From: Gavia stellata
Lineage: Eukaryota > Chordata > Aves > Gaviiformes > Gaviidae
Assembly: GCF_030936135.1 (NCBI RefSeq)
Contig: NC_082603.1
Coordinates: 16,646,880 to 16,710,879 of the forward strand
DNA: 64,000 nt
Direction: 5' to 3'
Positions 36,101 to 49,100 of this stretch are shown here, in pieces (positions within the stretch are counted from its first letter, which is position 1; each line of letters opens with the position of its first letter). The translations under genes were made by a program, and so were the position numbers. Under the pieces are notes generated by a model. It saw only the letters and a program-made list of their open reading frames with translations. It did no database searches and was not told where the DNA came from.

Positions 36101-39100
36101 TTTACAATTGTACCACTCCTCAAACACAAAGGTACAATCAAAAAGACAACATAGTTTGTCTTCAAAGTATTCTAAAAAGAATATGAAATCACTTGTAAGA
36201 TCCCTATTTGGAAATTATTTCTATTATTTATTTGTCTTGGTCAGCGTTAGTAAATCAGAAGCTGCCATGAAAACTCATGAGTGTTTCCGCATGCATAACA
36301 TTTTTTTCTTTTCAGTAATATATTAATCAGCAAAATAATTAATACCATAACTTAACTCTAAGCAATTGTCTCATTATCACTGTTTAATTCGCAACAACAT
36401 CGCATCAACCAACTCTCTTGACACCTTAACAATGCATTAATTTCACAATAACTAATGCAAATGGTGTATAATTTCATAACATTAATTTAATCTGTAATAT
36501 AGGCAAGGACATTCTCTTCTTGTACTGTCAAGCATAGAGAGAACAGTGTTACACATCACCAGTGGCTGATGAAAAAAAATGTAAGTGAGGAGTATTTGGT
36601 TTTAAATTTTACATTATCACATAATTAAAGAATTAAAATGGAGTGCAGAAGGTAAGTTATATTGACTATAGCTGGACTTTTAACTGTGACAGCTTTTCGT
36701 GAACGTGGTTTGCTGTGCTTGACTTCTTACATATTTTTAACTAAAGAGATAGAAGCAATAGAAGGAATTTCAGATTTCAAAATGTTATGTTTTTGTCTTG
36801 CAAGAATTATACACAAACGTACAGAAATTAAAATGCTGAGATAACTTGGCCAGCCCTTGCAAACTCTACAAAGAATTAAATTTATCTCCATTGAGAGCTT
36901 GCGGAGTCATTACATTCAATTGAATTTAATAGGATTTGGACAAATGCCCAAACTTACAGTCATGCCTGGCAGCATGCCCCAAACAATAGTCAATATATGA
37001 CATACTTTTAAATACAACTACATAAAGAAAAGACACAAGGAAAACGGGAGGAAAAGAAAGACAGTGTAGAGCAAAACCAGAACACATAATCTCTTCTCTT
37101 TTAATATGGGCAGTTCTTTCCAACTCCAGCATGTCATTAATTCAATGCTAGGCCTTTAGAAACCTAAGCAGCTCAGAAAACTGTCCTCACTTTCAACTCA
37201 GGAACCTGTCTTTACAGTGGAAGGTGTCAGTTCTGATGCATTTTGTATGCTCATAAGGAGAGGATGGAGAGAGCGTAGAAGGGCGAGAGGCATTTTTCTG
37301 AAGCCCGAGAATGCTGAGGGCTGAGTACTGGAATCTAGAAGATGAACTGTGATGGCAGCTGCAACCCCCCAACTACCTGATCTTTGGTGTGAGAGAGGAA
37401 GAGGTATGCACTGATACAAGCTGACAGATGAGACCAGGCTATCTCCCTGCACAAGCAACAGCCAGTTTTCTGACAGCAGAAACCCAGGAAAGGCCAAACA
37501 AAGGTGCATTTCTCCTTATCCTCCTTACAGTTCCATGGAAAGCTCACAAAAACCCCAGTCAAAAAGCTGCAGTGAATATGTAGTGAACCCTACATCCTAA
37601 CAGCCAAGTACCCTGCAAATTTCATTTTACATTACAAACAGATTTGAAGATACATTTCCAGGAAGGTAATATCAGACTCCAAGTCTATTTTAGGAGTATT
37701 TTTAAAAAAGGCCTTATTTTTACAGGTTGAGTGACCTCCAGGACGCTCAGTACTTTTAAGATGTGAAACAGTAGTCTCTTTCTCCTAGCTTTTTGAACAG
37801 AAAGAAGAACATTAATTTACATTATGTTACAAGGACTGCTCCCAAACCATGATACCCAGTAATTAGAGCAAGTTGCAATATGTAATTTTGGTGCCATCTA
37901 CCACTAATGTTCTTGCTTCATAAAATCATGTTCAGAATGTGCCCAAACAGTTACCAAACCTTGTGTCATCAAAGCCACACGCACCAGCTCTCTAGCCACG
38001 CTGTCAGATGTAGTAGATTAAAGAAACATCTGCTAGCAGCATGGTTCATGCCTGTTAGAGAAAAACATTTTCCCTATAAATTGCTACTTTGATTCTAAAT
38101 TTGTACATGGTATTTAGACCCAGACAAATCTCTAAAAAAAACCTCCTCCCTCCTCCCCCATTTCCAAAGACTACACATAGAGAACTTACCATTGCCAGAA
38201 AGAGGGAAATCTTTAAATAGTGGGAAGGAAGGATACCTTATTTACTGAGTTGGTGTAAACTCACAACCACTTTGTTGTCCGTCACTGACGGCAGAGTTAA
38301 GACACCACAGCACACCACTGGAAATTAAAGTGTAAAGAATGGCAAATGTGAATGGGAGAAATAATTCAATTTTAATAGAGAATAAATCTCATTATTTGGG
38401 GGATTTGGTTCCAGCTTTTTGGCTATTTAGGACCAGCACTGTTTAAGTGTTTGCAAATGCTGTATCTTTGTATCTAAACAAATGAGAGTCATCTTAAATA
38501 TATATGAAAAGTGCCATTAAACCAGGAAGCACAGCACTAACTGTAATGTTAACATAAATATTACAGATGTTATTGATTACAGATACAAATCAGGACCTCT
38601 AAGATTACATTCCTATAATTGTCATGACTCATAAGAAAGTAAAACTGCACTTAGCCCAAAGTAATTGAAAGTAACTGCTGCTAAAAGACAGATTTTGCCA
38701 CAGACTGGCTCTGATAACATCCTAGTTCTGCCATCAAGTGAGATCAGGCAGTAACTTATACATTTATCAGCTGCCTGCTTCATTTTGTCCCCAGTTGATC
38801 CCCAATGGCCTAGTCCACTGATTTAATTAAAAATCCCTTTCCTGCCTAACAGCAGAACTTTTTACACCACTTACGATGTTGTTACTGTTCCAGAGTCTTC
38901 CAGATGCAGCTTGCATTTCTAATATTAAAGAAGAATCATTGGAAACCTAGTCAGAATTCTTCAGGTTTTCTCTAATCAAAGAACATAGTATCACTGCTCT
39001 TTATGTTTCTGAAAACACTGGAAGCACATAAAAAAAATACTTGTTTTCTGCAGAAAATCAAGTTTACTTGTATAGCATATCTTGTTTTTCAAATCACTTC

Positions 39101-42100
39101 TAATTTCATAAATTATTGTGCAGAAACTAAGAATATTTAGATAAATTTAATACGTGACTGAAGTTTAATATGATAAATGGTTCCACATTACAATTTTTCC
39201 AGTAGCAAAGCCTGAGTAAGAGGTTCCTGCCCTTTTCCTCACCCAACTCCTCCCACCATTTTGCTAGTTTAGCCCTCCGTTGTGTTGCTGCAACCGTTTG
39301 TGAAGCTGCGCTCTAAGCCAAAAAAAGGCAAAATTACCTCATTTAAGAAAACAACAGTACAATCACTCTTGTTCATAGGTCTACTTTTAGAATTCATAAT
39401 CAGAAGAAAAAAAAATAGTCAAAATGCCAGTTAAGCCATGAATATACGGTGTATTGCAGCTGCATGGAAAGACTCTCTAACAGTTGAAGTTAGAAACTGA
39501 AACACAGAGTGAGCTTTCCTCAGTTCAATTTAGTACTCACCAGCGTAACTTTCAAAGGAGACATGCATCAGATGTACTAGTAAGCTTCTGCAGAGAACAT
39601 TCACGTATAAAAAGGATAGCAGCGGGTTCTTCTTTGGAACATTGTCTCACGCGGTAAATGGAAAAAATACTACACTGTTTTACAAAATCCTGTTTTTTCC
39701 TATTCAAGAGTTTCAGAGTTTTCTTTTGGACAACAGTGATCAATTATTTAGAATGAGCGTGGCTTATTTGTCATGCAGTAAAGAAGTTCAAAGCTAACTT
39801 CCTGCATCAGTAGCAGAGGTACCAGAGACAGCCCTTGTAATTACTGCACTTGCATCACTTTTGTCAAATGACTTTTCAGCGCAAGTGCACTGCTTCCTCA
39901 CAAACAAACAGGTTACACGTTCACTTGCAGTGTTATTAATTTTACAAACTGTAGAACAGTATCCAGTACTAGCCATTGCCGTCCTCGCAGAAGTCCTATA
40001 CTTCACCTGCTTCATGTTATTTAGCTAATGTGACCATGATGTGCTAAACTTTGGGAGAGTTACTGCTTTTTCATATTAACTTTCACATGCATATCTGATG
40101 CTGAGATGAAGTATTCTCAAGGCACTTGGCAGATGGGAATCAATCACCCAGCATGCAACACAGTTGAATGAGTAGAGAGCAACCTGCTTGCTCCATGACT
40201 CTCACAGTTCTTGGACTGAGGTCTCCCTGGTCCAGAACATTGTCTGTATCAAGTGAGCAGGGAGTTGCCATGATGAAAAAACCACAAATACACCTATGTC
40301 CTACTGAGAAAAGACATAATCAGCAGTGTTATACTGCAAATGGGATCCTTCATGGGCTCTACTCAATTTTCACAAAGAAAAAAAAAAAAATCTGCAAAAC
40401 TTTAAGGCAACTAGGTTGCAGACAGTTGCTTCAATCTTTAAATAGTTATTTTAACCAGTCTCATCAAACTCTGACTCTTCCTTCAAGCCTTGCAATCTAC
40501 TGTGGATGCTACTTGAAAGCTATATCCCTTATTCAAGCAGAATTCCCAATGAGTAAGAAGACTTCCAGCACTTGTTCTAGGAGTTTATGAGGCAAACTCA
40601 CCGGTTAGCCTTTTAGACTCTTTGAAAGTCAGAATCTTTGCTTTGCGTCCAAGGAACTGTCAGATCCTCAATTTTCTAGTCCAAAGAACAGGTATTTACC
40701 TGTATGCATCACTCTTATTTTTCCTCTTGTTTTTAAACTACCTGCCTAGCAAAAAAAACCACCCTTCCAACTTTACTGGGTTTAGGTCAGTTTCTCATGA
40801 ATTTCGCCAAATAGCCTTACAGAAGAATTCTATGTAAGAAGGGGAAGTATGCACATGCAGAAGAAGTAACATGAGGATGAGAAAGTAAGTTGAATTTTTT
40901 TATATCACTCTTTGCTCCTGAGGTTCCAGGATTGCTTCTCTGAATAAAATGCCTAATAAAAAGCAGTTCTTTAACACTTCTTATGGTAGGAAATATAAGA
41001 GCAAAGGGAAGATATAAAAAAGCCTTGGAAAAAAATCCTTAAATAAAACAATTGCTAGCTATACCTCCTATGGCAACCTGGGATACATTCTACATCAATG
41101 ACATTATTTTCACTGAAGAAGGTACAAGAGGGGAAAGATCACCACAGACAAAATTAGCATTTAAATGGCCCATAGAACTTACTGTCTTGTTTTAACATCG
41201 TAGTTTATTTTCTGAAAAAGGACTGTGGTACTTTCTTCCTCTTTCTTCTGTAATTTAGAAGCTTGCATCTCTATTGTCCCTAGTTATTAGTTTTATGTAG
41301 CTGATTAAGTGGAAAGCAAAATGAATTTTTGAAATTCATGCATCATCAACAGAACTATTATTTAAAACCTTGTTGTTTACAAATGCCAACAATGATTAAG
41401 CAGTGAGATATTTTTTGTGAGGTTACTCATTTGGGTGGAAGACCTTACCACGGTAACACTGTTTTTAATAGTCTCTGATTAAAACAACTGCAAAATTATA
41501 TGTTGCACTGATATAAAGAAAAACAAAACATAATCTGTAGAACTGCGAGGCACAATGCAGAAAGATTCACTTTACTTCAGATACTAAGATGGCAAAAGGT
41601 AGCTAGAAAGTATAACTTTTAATTGTAAATTATGCAGTAACCACTGCAATCTATGACTGGCACCAGTTTTTGTAAAAAAATGAGAAAGAAACGTTCAGCT
41701 CCCAAGGCTGGTAGGGATACAAGAAGTCCAACTTGTTCAGAATGAACAAGAGAAAAAAAACAGCCAGAGAAACCATGGCAGACAGATGCAGAATTGCAAT
41801 GTGTTTGATCTACTGTGTTTGTGCACTTGAGGTACAAGTGCACAGCTGTCATGTCTCATATGCTTGACAAGTCACCCCATGAAGCGATGGTGTCAAACCA
41901 CTCCAAAAAGTTCTAGAGTTCATTGATCCTGATTCCTAGGCCAAGAGGAGGGCCTTGCTCCCTGGCAGGTAATTTAAGGACAACGATGAACAAACTCTAC
42001 TGTTTCCTGATCATAAAATGTAGTATCTTACTCTTTCTAGCAAATGCACATCTCATCTGAGATTAGTCCAATGGCTGAATCATCACAGCTGCCGCAACAA

Positions 42101-42320
42101 AGACCAGATGCTGACAGAGATGAAAAGAGTGCTGATCTGTTGCTCCACACTTCTTACTGAAACAAAAAACTAAAGTATCAGAAGGAATAAAAACAAAAAT
42201 CGTGAGAGGCAATGAAATAATAATATTCTTTGTTTTATGCATTGTCGTAGGCTATGTAAAATTACAGCTCCATATACGCATACATACCTCAATAAAGATT
42301 ATGCCTGCGCATGCTTGCAA

Positions 42321-42334
42321 ATTCCTGCAGGAAT
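42321..42334. repeat. Perfect 14-nt palindrome
   Basis: ATTCCTGCAGGAAT is its own reverse complement. It lies about 0.7 kb upstream of the ALG14 start codon, just after a GCGCATGC element at 42307-42314 that resembles an NRF1 site. Confidence 0.8.
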
Positions 42335-43006
42335 ATGTGCGTGTCAGCGGAGCCACACGACTACTTCTCCAGTATGCATTTCTCAATTTACAAATTAAAG
42401 CAGTTAGATCTCCTTTCAGCTGACTGCAACCCATGCACAAAAGGCAGACTAGGGGCACGGAGGAGTGGCTCGGCATGCAGGACTAGGGAAGCATCGGTAC
42501 TTATTTACCCTCACGGTCAAGCTCCGACACGGGAGTATTTCGGAGCCCCAGGGAGTCGGCTGATCAGCAGGTGAAGCGGTGAAGGCCAGTTTCTGCTGCT
42601 CTCGTGGACAAATAACTCCCGTCAGACACGTGCAGGAGTACAGACCCAGCCTTTTCTCACTCAGGAACCTGAGTCTCACACTTTATTACCGCGAACACGC
42701 ATCACACACCCGAAGACAGCCGCGCGCTCCCGCTCAGCCGGCGGCCTGCGCCCACCCGCGCCCAGAACAGCCGACAGCGTCCCCCCCACCCCCGGCCCTG
42801 CGCCGCTGCCCCGGCACACGCCCAACCGCCGCCGGCCCCTCAGCGCCCGCCGCCCGTACCGCTGGCCCGGCCCGGCCCCGGCCGCTACACCGCAGGCCAC
42901 TCCCCCAACACCACCACAGCTCTCGAGCAGCAGCGCTGGGGCACGGGCTGGAGACGCGGGGAGGTTTGAGCCCCGCCGGCTGCCTTACGGCGACGGTGCT
43001 CCCGCC

Positions 43007-43015
43007 CACTTCCGC
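43007..43015 (-). promoter_or_regulatory. ETS/GABPA-type site at the ALG14 start
   Basis: CACTTCCGC is the reverse complement of an ETS core (GGAAGTG). It lies 31-39 nt upstream of the ATG, a common position near housekeeping-gene transcription starts. The call rests on the motif alone. Confidence 0.45.
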
Positions 43016-43045
43016 GCGGTGCGGCGGGACGGCTCCGGGCGCGCC

Positions 43046-43175
43046 ATGGAGCTCGTACTGCCTGCCCCCCTCCTCCTCCTCCTTCCCTTACTGCTCGTCT
43101 CCTTGGCCGTCCTGGCGAGGAGGCGCCGCGGCCGGCGGACACCTCCTCTCAGACTCCTGGTGGTGGCCGGCTCTG
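43046..43175 (+). CDS. ALG14: ALG14 exon 1 (coding part)
   Basis: The ATG has a strong GCCATGG context. The exon encodes MELVLPAPLLLLLPLLLVSL, an arginine-rich stop-transfer stretch and ...RLLVVAGS, ending one base into Gly44 before the donor GTAAGG. The hydrophobic N-terminus is the membrane anchor. The 5' end of the transcript is not defined. Confidence 0.93.
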
Positions 43176-46100
43176 GTAAGGAGGGGTTGCCGCCCGCGGG
43201 AGCGGGTCGCGCCGCAGAGCGCCCCCGTCGGCCACCAGCAACTACGGCTCCCGGCATGCAGCGCGGGGCGAGGGCCGGCGCGGCCTTCGTCGGTGCGTCC
43301 CGGTGCGTGCCAGGAGCTGTGGTGGCGGTGGCGGGCGCGGCAGTACCGGGCTGAGGGGAGGCCCGCCCGCCGGCAGCCGTGCGTCAGGAGCCGCTGCCGG
43401 CGTGCCCGCCACGGCTGTGCCCGGGCTCCGCGTCGGGCGCTCGCGGGGCCGCCGCCTGTCTTTGGGTTTTTTAGTTCTTCGTTTGAGTAATTGTTAAGCT
43501 TCATTTTTCTTTGGGGCATTTTCGTCCCTATTTACGTCTGACAGTTTGGTTTATGAACCTTTCCTTCAGACGGTACGTGCGTTTCACCGAAGGCGTTAAC
43601 AAATACATTGGCTAAAACTGATGCGGGACAGACCTGCGCAGCTGCTTGGCCTTCTGACAGAAAATTGTTGATGGCGATTCAGGGCAAGGCTTTCCAAACA
43701 TCCGTGCGCCCCTTACATACGTGACATTTTGTAATAATTTTCCCAAACCACGTTTCTGTGGTTTACTTACGAGAGTCTCACGTGGGTCTGTCAGAGGCAG
43801 TACTGCTGTCCAAGTGTGTCACCCCACACACATCTGCTGCTCCTTGTGACCTCCCCAAAGTTGCAGGGCAATTAATTTGCCCCAAAAAATTAGACTACCT
43901 TGAAAATTTGCAGTTGACAAATCCAGGCAAGCTTTGATTTCATCACCTCAGTATCCCTGGGGTTTTTGCGCACCGACTAATTGAGTAATAATCCCAGGAT
44001 CTTTCTGCACTTTGGGTTTCACTGGCAGTTTTATAATTTTTCAGGTCATCTTTACTTCCACCAGGGCTGGAAATGTGGTTGTTTTTCTTTGGTCCTTTGG
44101 AATCCAGTTTGTACATACTAAAAAAATGCATTCACTATACATAAGCTTACCAGGTGAAATAATTCATAAGTCAGTTAAGATTCATATAATGTTGAAGCCT
44201 ATTCTTCGAGACTTTTTTGAAGTGGGAATCTCCTGCTCCTATGGAAATACTCCGATGATTGCATTAAAATATGTGAAAGCTTCAACAAACCATCGCTCAT
44301 GAGAAAATCCCTCCAAACGTGTTTGAAAAATACTGCATTAAATTCTACAGAAAGGTGGCAAACTCTCGTGTCTAATGCGGCAGCATAGCTCTTGCTGCTT
44401 GTCAGTTTGCCAGCTAAGAGTGCTTGACTTCAATAGCAAAGGTCTCTTAGGAGGCTGATGACACTGGGCAGCAGGAGGTAATAGGAATACATTTGGTTTA
44501 CAACTTCCAGCAGAGTGAAAAGTAACACATCCAGTAAATGCTTATGCATATACTTACAGGTGCAGTTTCATGTTAAGCGGATCCAGCCCAACAGATAAAA
44601 GGTGAACCAGCTCCACTCTACCTACACGCACAATTTTCCCTCTCCCCTCTTCCACTGTTACGGGTATTCCTGTAACTCCAGTTCAGAAAACTCAGCTGAC
44701 AAAATAAAAATTAACCCTGCTCCCAAAAACCACAATAAGTACACCCTCCCCTTCTCTCTAATTTAGTGCCAATGTAGCTCCCTGAACAAAGTGACCTTAC
44801 AGTTTGAAGGTTGTCAACACCCATTCAAGGACAGTGGTTAAAGCTCTTGGCTGGAGCTGGGCTGTTTCTTCTGTAAGCACTCAGCTTTTACATGGGCATA
44901 GCTGCAGAGTGAAATTGCTGCCTGCTTGATTTCAGTATTACGAGCTGGGATAGCGCAGCCCCTGCTCTTGCAAGTCGTAGGACTGAACTCTGGGTAGGGT
45001 CAAGTGGGAGGTACGCTTCCATGGCGCAGCTGTGAGCTGGATCCCATCTAACCTCATTGTGACCATTGCACCATGGTATGGCTTTTGAGTATGGACTACA
45101 GTGTATCTCTTTGCCCGCTTGTTTTTGCATTGTGTACAGGATGTTAAACACAAATGTTGTACTTCTGTGTGATCCTGGTTCAATCCCATTTAGCTGAAAA
45201 ACTTCCATCGTTACAGCTCCAGTGGGAATTGTCTTTGTGTTACTTAAACTTTAATTGAATCCTCTACTCTCAGAAGAGCGTCACTGATAATGTTAGTACT
45301 AATAAGTTTTAAAAGGAAAAGTGACTGATTCAGCTGAAGAAATTGAAAGTTACAAAATTTTTCATATATTAACTGCAGTTTATTTTGTTTTTACAGGTGG
45401 GCACACAACAGAAATCCTGAGGTTACTTAGCTGTTTGTCAGAGTTGTACTCTCCTAGACATTATATTTTTGCAGACTCAGATAAGATGAGTGAAGCAAAA
45501 ATACGTTCTTTTGAACAAAAAAGGTCTGAAACATTCTCCAATTCACAGGTAATTTGTTAAATATGCTCTTGTAAGATAAAATTATCTTAACATGACATTC
45601 TATTTCAAGGCAATTTGGAAGTGGTTCTTCAAAAGGGTATTTTAAGATCAGCAGGTGCTTTTGATGTTCTAGGTATCGATAATCACTTGCACTAAAGTCC
45701 AGCTAAAGGTGCCGTTCTGTACATAGTGGTTTTTACATTTCTAAAAGTGAACTAAATAAACACTATTAATTAATGCTGTACTAGAGAGACGCTGAAAATG
45801 CAAAGTAAATGTACCTAAAAATAGCAAATGCCATTCTTGCTACTAGTTTTCACTACCACCTTCCTTACTTTCTCTTAAAATAGTCTTTATCTCCTGTTAA
45901 CATGTTCCCTCATTGCTTTAAATGGATTAACATAATTGTAGTGAAAGTGACTGTACAAAGAAGGCTATCTCTTGCTCAAGAAAAGCATGCCGAAAATAAA
46001 TCTCTTAATTTTGTAATTTTTTAGTTTGGCATTTCCCTCAGTGATAAATGGTGGGGTTTGTTTATTTTGTTTATCTTTTTATCAAATGTTTGCTTGCTTT

Positions 46101-49100
46101 GAGCTAGTTTGCTGTATTATTAACAGACAGCAGTATGGCTCTCTGGCAACTTAAAGTGTGTTCTGATGTCCAGTGGAATTAGTAGAAAGATTATATTTTT
46201 TTTAGAAATTGGAATAAGTACAATGGAAACGAATGTTCTGACTACAAAAATCTTAGTGCTTTTGAGCAAGTAGTATAACATGCAGTAAATTAATTATTTA
46301 CTTGGTATTAATTTCATATGGTGCACTTCTGATATTTCCATTGTCTTCAGCAGTGCTACTGGGGCAAAAAGATTGTAGGACTCGGTACCAATGATTTTCA
46401 GAATAAACCCTTTTAATGCAAAGCAACTGCTGCTAAGGTGAGCAACAGGCTCACTTAGGAATGACATTTTTAAGTTTTTTTACCTACCCAAAGCATTGTT
46501 CCCTATAAAGCTATGAAGTAGCTGCAGGGAAAAAAAAAAAAAATTAAATATTGAAACACCAAAATTTGATCAATATGGTTTGACACTGCTTCCTTCTAAA
46601 TCATTCTTAATATGCTGAGATCTGAATGCATGTTGACACATCAAGATACCATTGTGTGAGAGTTGTCACATACTGAAAGAAAACTGTTCATATATGTACT
46701 CTGGTTTTAATATGTTGTAGCAGATCATGCCATGTCTTCACCATGGAAGACAAAGATACCTTGCCTACCATAAGCTGCTGAATCAAATGGGGATGACTTA
46801 GTTTAAAATTGAGCGTGGCAGTCTCTTCTCTCATTGTGCACCAAGGATGAAAGTCTAGTAAAGTGACTGGAGGTATTTCCTGTTCAGGAAAATCTTATTT
46901 GGTAATTAGTCATTCACACAGTCATACTCACTTATCTGAAAAATGTCCAACCCTAAATTACTAAATTTCTTTAAAATACATATTTTGAGTATTAAAGGAT
47001 TATGTAGTTTTCCACTAGTTCACTTAGTTTTGCTAAGCGGCTTCCCTTTTGTACTCCCTCCAACTGCTAACAGATTATGTAGTTATATTTTCCTTCAACA
47101 TTGAAAACCAGAGGAACATTTTTGGCTGCATCTGAGTTTGCTGTCTGGATAACAGATGCTCATTTTCCTTTGGCCATTCTTTTTCCACTGAGCAAAAATA
47201 TTTACAATGAAAAATGGAAGATAAATTTTGGAAAGTGAAGGTCACATGCCTATAACATATATTTGCTAACTTTCGGAGTGTGCTTTCAAGTAGTATGTGT
47301 TTTGGCACTGGGGATGCTGGAGATCATCAAGCATTTAAAAATCATGTGTTAGTAGCTTCTTGCAGCTTTGAATAAATTAAAGGGAAAAGTCTGAATGCTT
47401 CAACCCATGGTCATTCCCTTCCTCATCTTGCCAAGGAAGTGAATTTTTCCAGAACTAAGGACTGGACAGAAGACAGATTACAATAATGACCTAAGAGAAA
47501 AATCAGTGTAGACATTTAACAAATTCCAATGTAAAACCCCACAAATATAACCAATTTCTCTTCTTGATCTGTGGTCTAGCCCGGTTGTAAAAGCTACAGT
47601 ATTCAGGGAGAAGGAAAGGAAGCCAGAATGAGCATCTTGTTTACAAGAAGCAAAATGCTGCATCTCTACCCACTAAATCTCTTGGGAAAAAAAGTCCAAA
47701 ATGCCTCCTATGAAAAGTCTCTGGTCCTGCTATCACTTACGTCTTTGTTGCCCCCAGCCTGTAACCACAACTATTCTACACGGATGCCCGCAGAGCTGTT
47801 ACTCAGGGAACCTTCTGCACTCAGCATAGAGAACCTGCTTCAGCCCCTGCTGACTCTAGCCATAGAAAGACAGCTTAGATTTGTTGACTGAAGAACATGA
47901 ATTCTTCACTGCATCTTCTACCCCCATTTGTCATGTCCGAGATCAGCAACCAGATGAACTAGCCTTTACATAATGCTCATCTGACTGCATATACTTTTCC
48001 ATTTTATGTTTCATGAGGTATCATGCTAAGAAATCTTGTTCCTCAGCAGGAAAAAGAACTATGTAAACCCAGTTTCTTTGCAAGCATGGCAGTATTTTCA
48101 GTTGAGCGTACTATAGTAATTCATAGCAGTAGCAATTTTCCACCTACTTTTCTTTGCATGCTTGCAAAACAGTAGCATTAGCTAGGTAAAGCACTACATC
48201 ACTGGTTTTGAAATTGCAATACCCAGTCAACCATTATAGAATTGCCAGTTTGGAACGTTTGTCTTCAAATAACAAAGAGGTTTCTGACTTCACTAAAGAT
48301 ATAAGGAAAAATAAATGCAACAATATGACACCATGGAAGATAACGGAGCAATTTGTCTGTTTCTGGTATCAGACATACTATGCAGTTTTCCAGCAAAAGA
48401 TGCAGGAGGTACCTTTGTCTGGAATGCTAACAGTACTCCATCAGATTAGAGGCTGGGATCGCAGAAGCATCTGGCAGTGGCTTTTAAATAAACACAAAAA
48501 AAAAATCCGGTTTTGTTTCTCAGCTTAATATTGAAGTGTTGATTGATACGTGGGTTGAAGTCCTAACATATGACATAGACACCAATGTGCAAAGTTTCAA
48601 GCATGGTTTTTGAAGAGCATAGATAAAATCAGTTTGATCTTTACTTGATTTCTGCAAGTAAATTTCTGCTTTGATACTGTTTGGTGTCCCTGACAAGTTT
48701 TGCTGAAATCAGGTTTTTATGAAGAAAATCACATACATTTTTTTGGCAAATATTGATTAACCCTATTCTTACAGTGAAGGGAACACCCTGAATAGCTCTA
48801 CTGAAACCTGATCTGCCTAAAACTACCTTATCATACATATATTTCTTGCAGAACTGAATACTATGCAAGGGTCTAAACTCCACTTACAGCATTTCTTTTT
48901 ATCACCTGATCTCTTCCAAAGCTTTAAGAAATAGAGGTAGTGATAACCAGAATCCTGTTGAATAGGGAGCAGGGGGCATGTTTATTTTTCCATATTCTCT
49001 TGTCAGACTAATGCAATCGGAGTTTCAACACCTGCAAATAAAACATAAAACAACCAGTTTGTAACATCTGTTAATGCCTGCCAGCATCATTGCACTTGAA

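Larger units (their letters stand above)
27911..42600. other. Intergenic spacer between TLCD4 and ALG14 promoters
   Basis: No gene was recognised. It contains a cluster of unexplained minus-strand open frames at 28.5-31.25 kb (longest 29903-30283, 126 codons) and a pyrimidine-rich block at 32.3-33.1 kb. Near the ALG14 island it has a 140-codon plus-strand frame at 40168-40590, interrupted by an A run, and a perfect 14-nt palindrome at 42321-42334. No convincing tRNA, LTR or LINE end was seen. Confidence 0.7.
42690..43470 (+). promoter_or_regulatory. ALG14: CpG island with ALG14 promoter
   Basis: A sharply bounded GC- and CpG-rich block spans the ALG14 start codon at 43046, exon 1 and the start of intron 1. 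No TATA box is evident upstream. An ETS-type CACTTCCGC (43007-43015) lies about 30 nt before the ATG and a ZNF143/STAF-type element (43241-43259) lies in intron 1, both typical of TATA-less housekeeping promoters. Long frames on both strands here are GC artefacts. Divergent transcription is possible but unproven. Confidence 0.85.

Noticed and set aside
37198..37562. Minus-strand frames of 103 and 75 codons
   Set aside because: They overlap each other in different frames, have no recognised similarity and no supporting promoter or splice context.
42579..43519. Long frames over the ALG14 CpG island, including a 303-codon plus-strand frame
   Set aside because: They are in other frames or on the opposite strand from the well-supported ALG14 exon 1, low in complexity and caused by GC richness.
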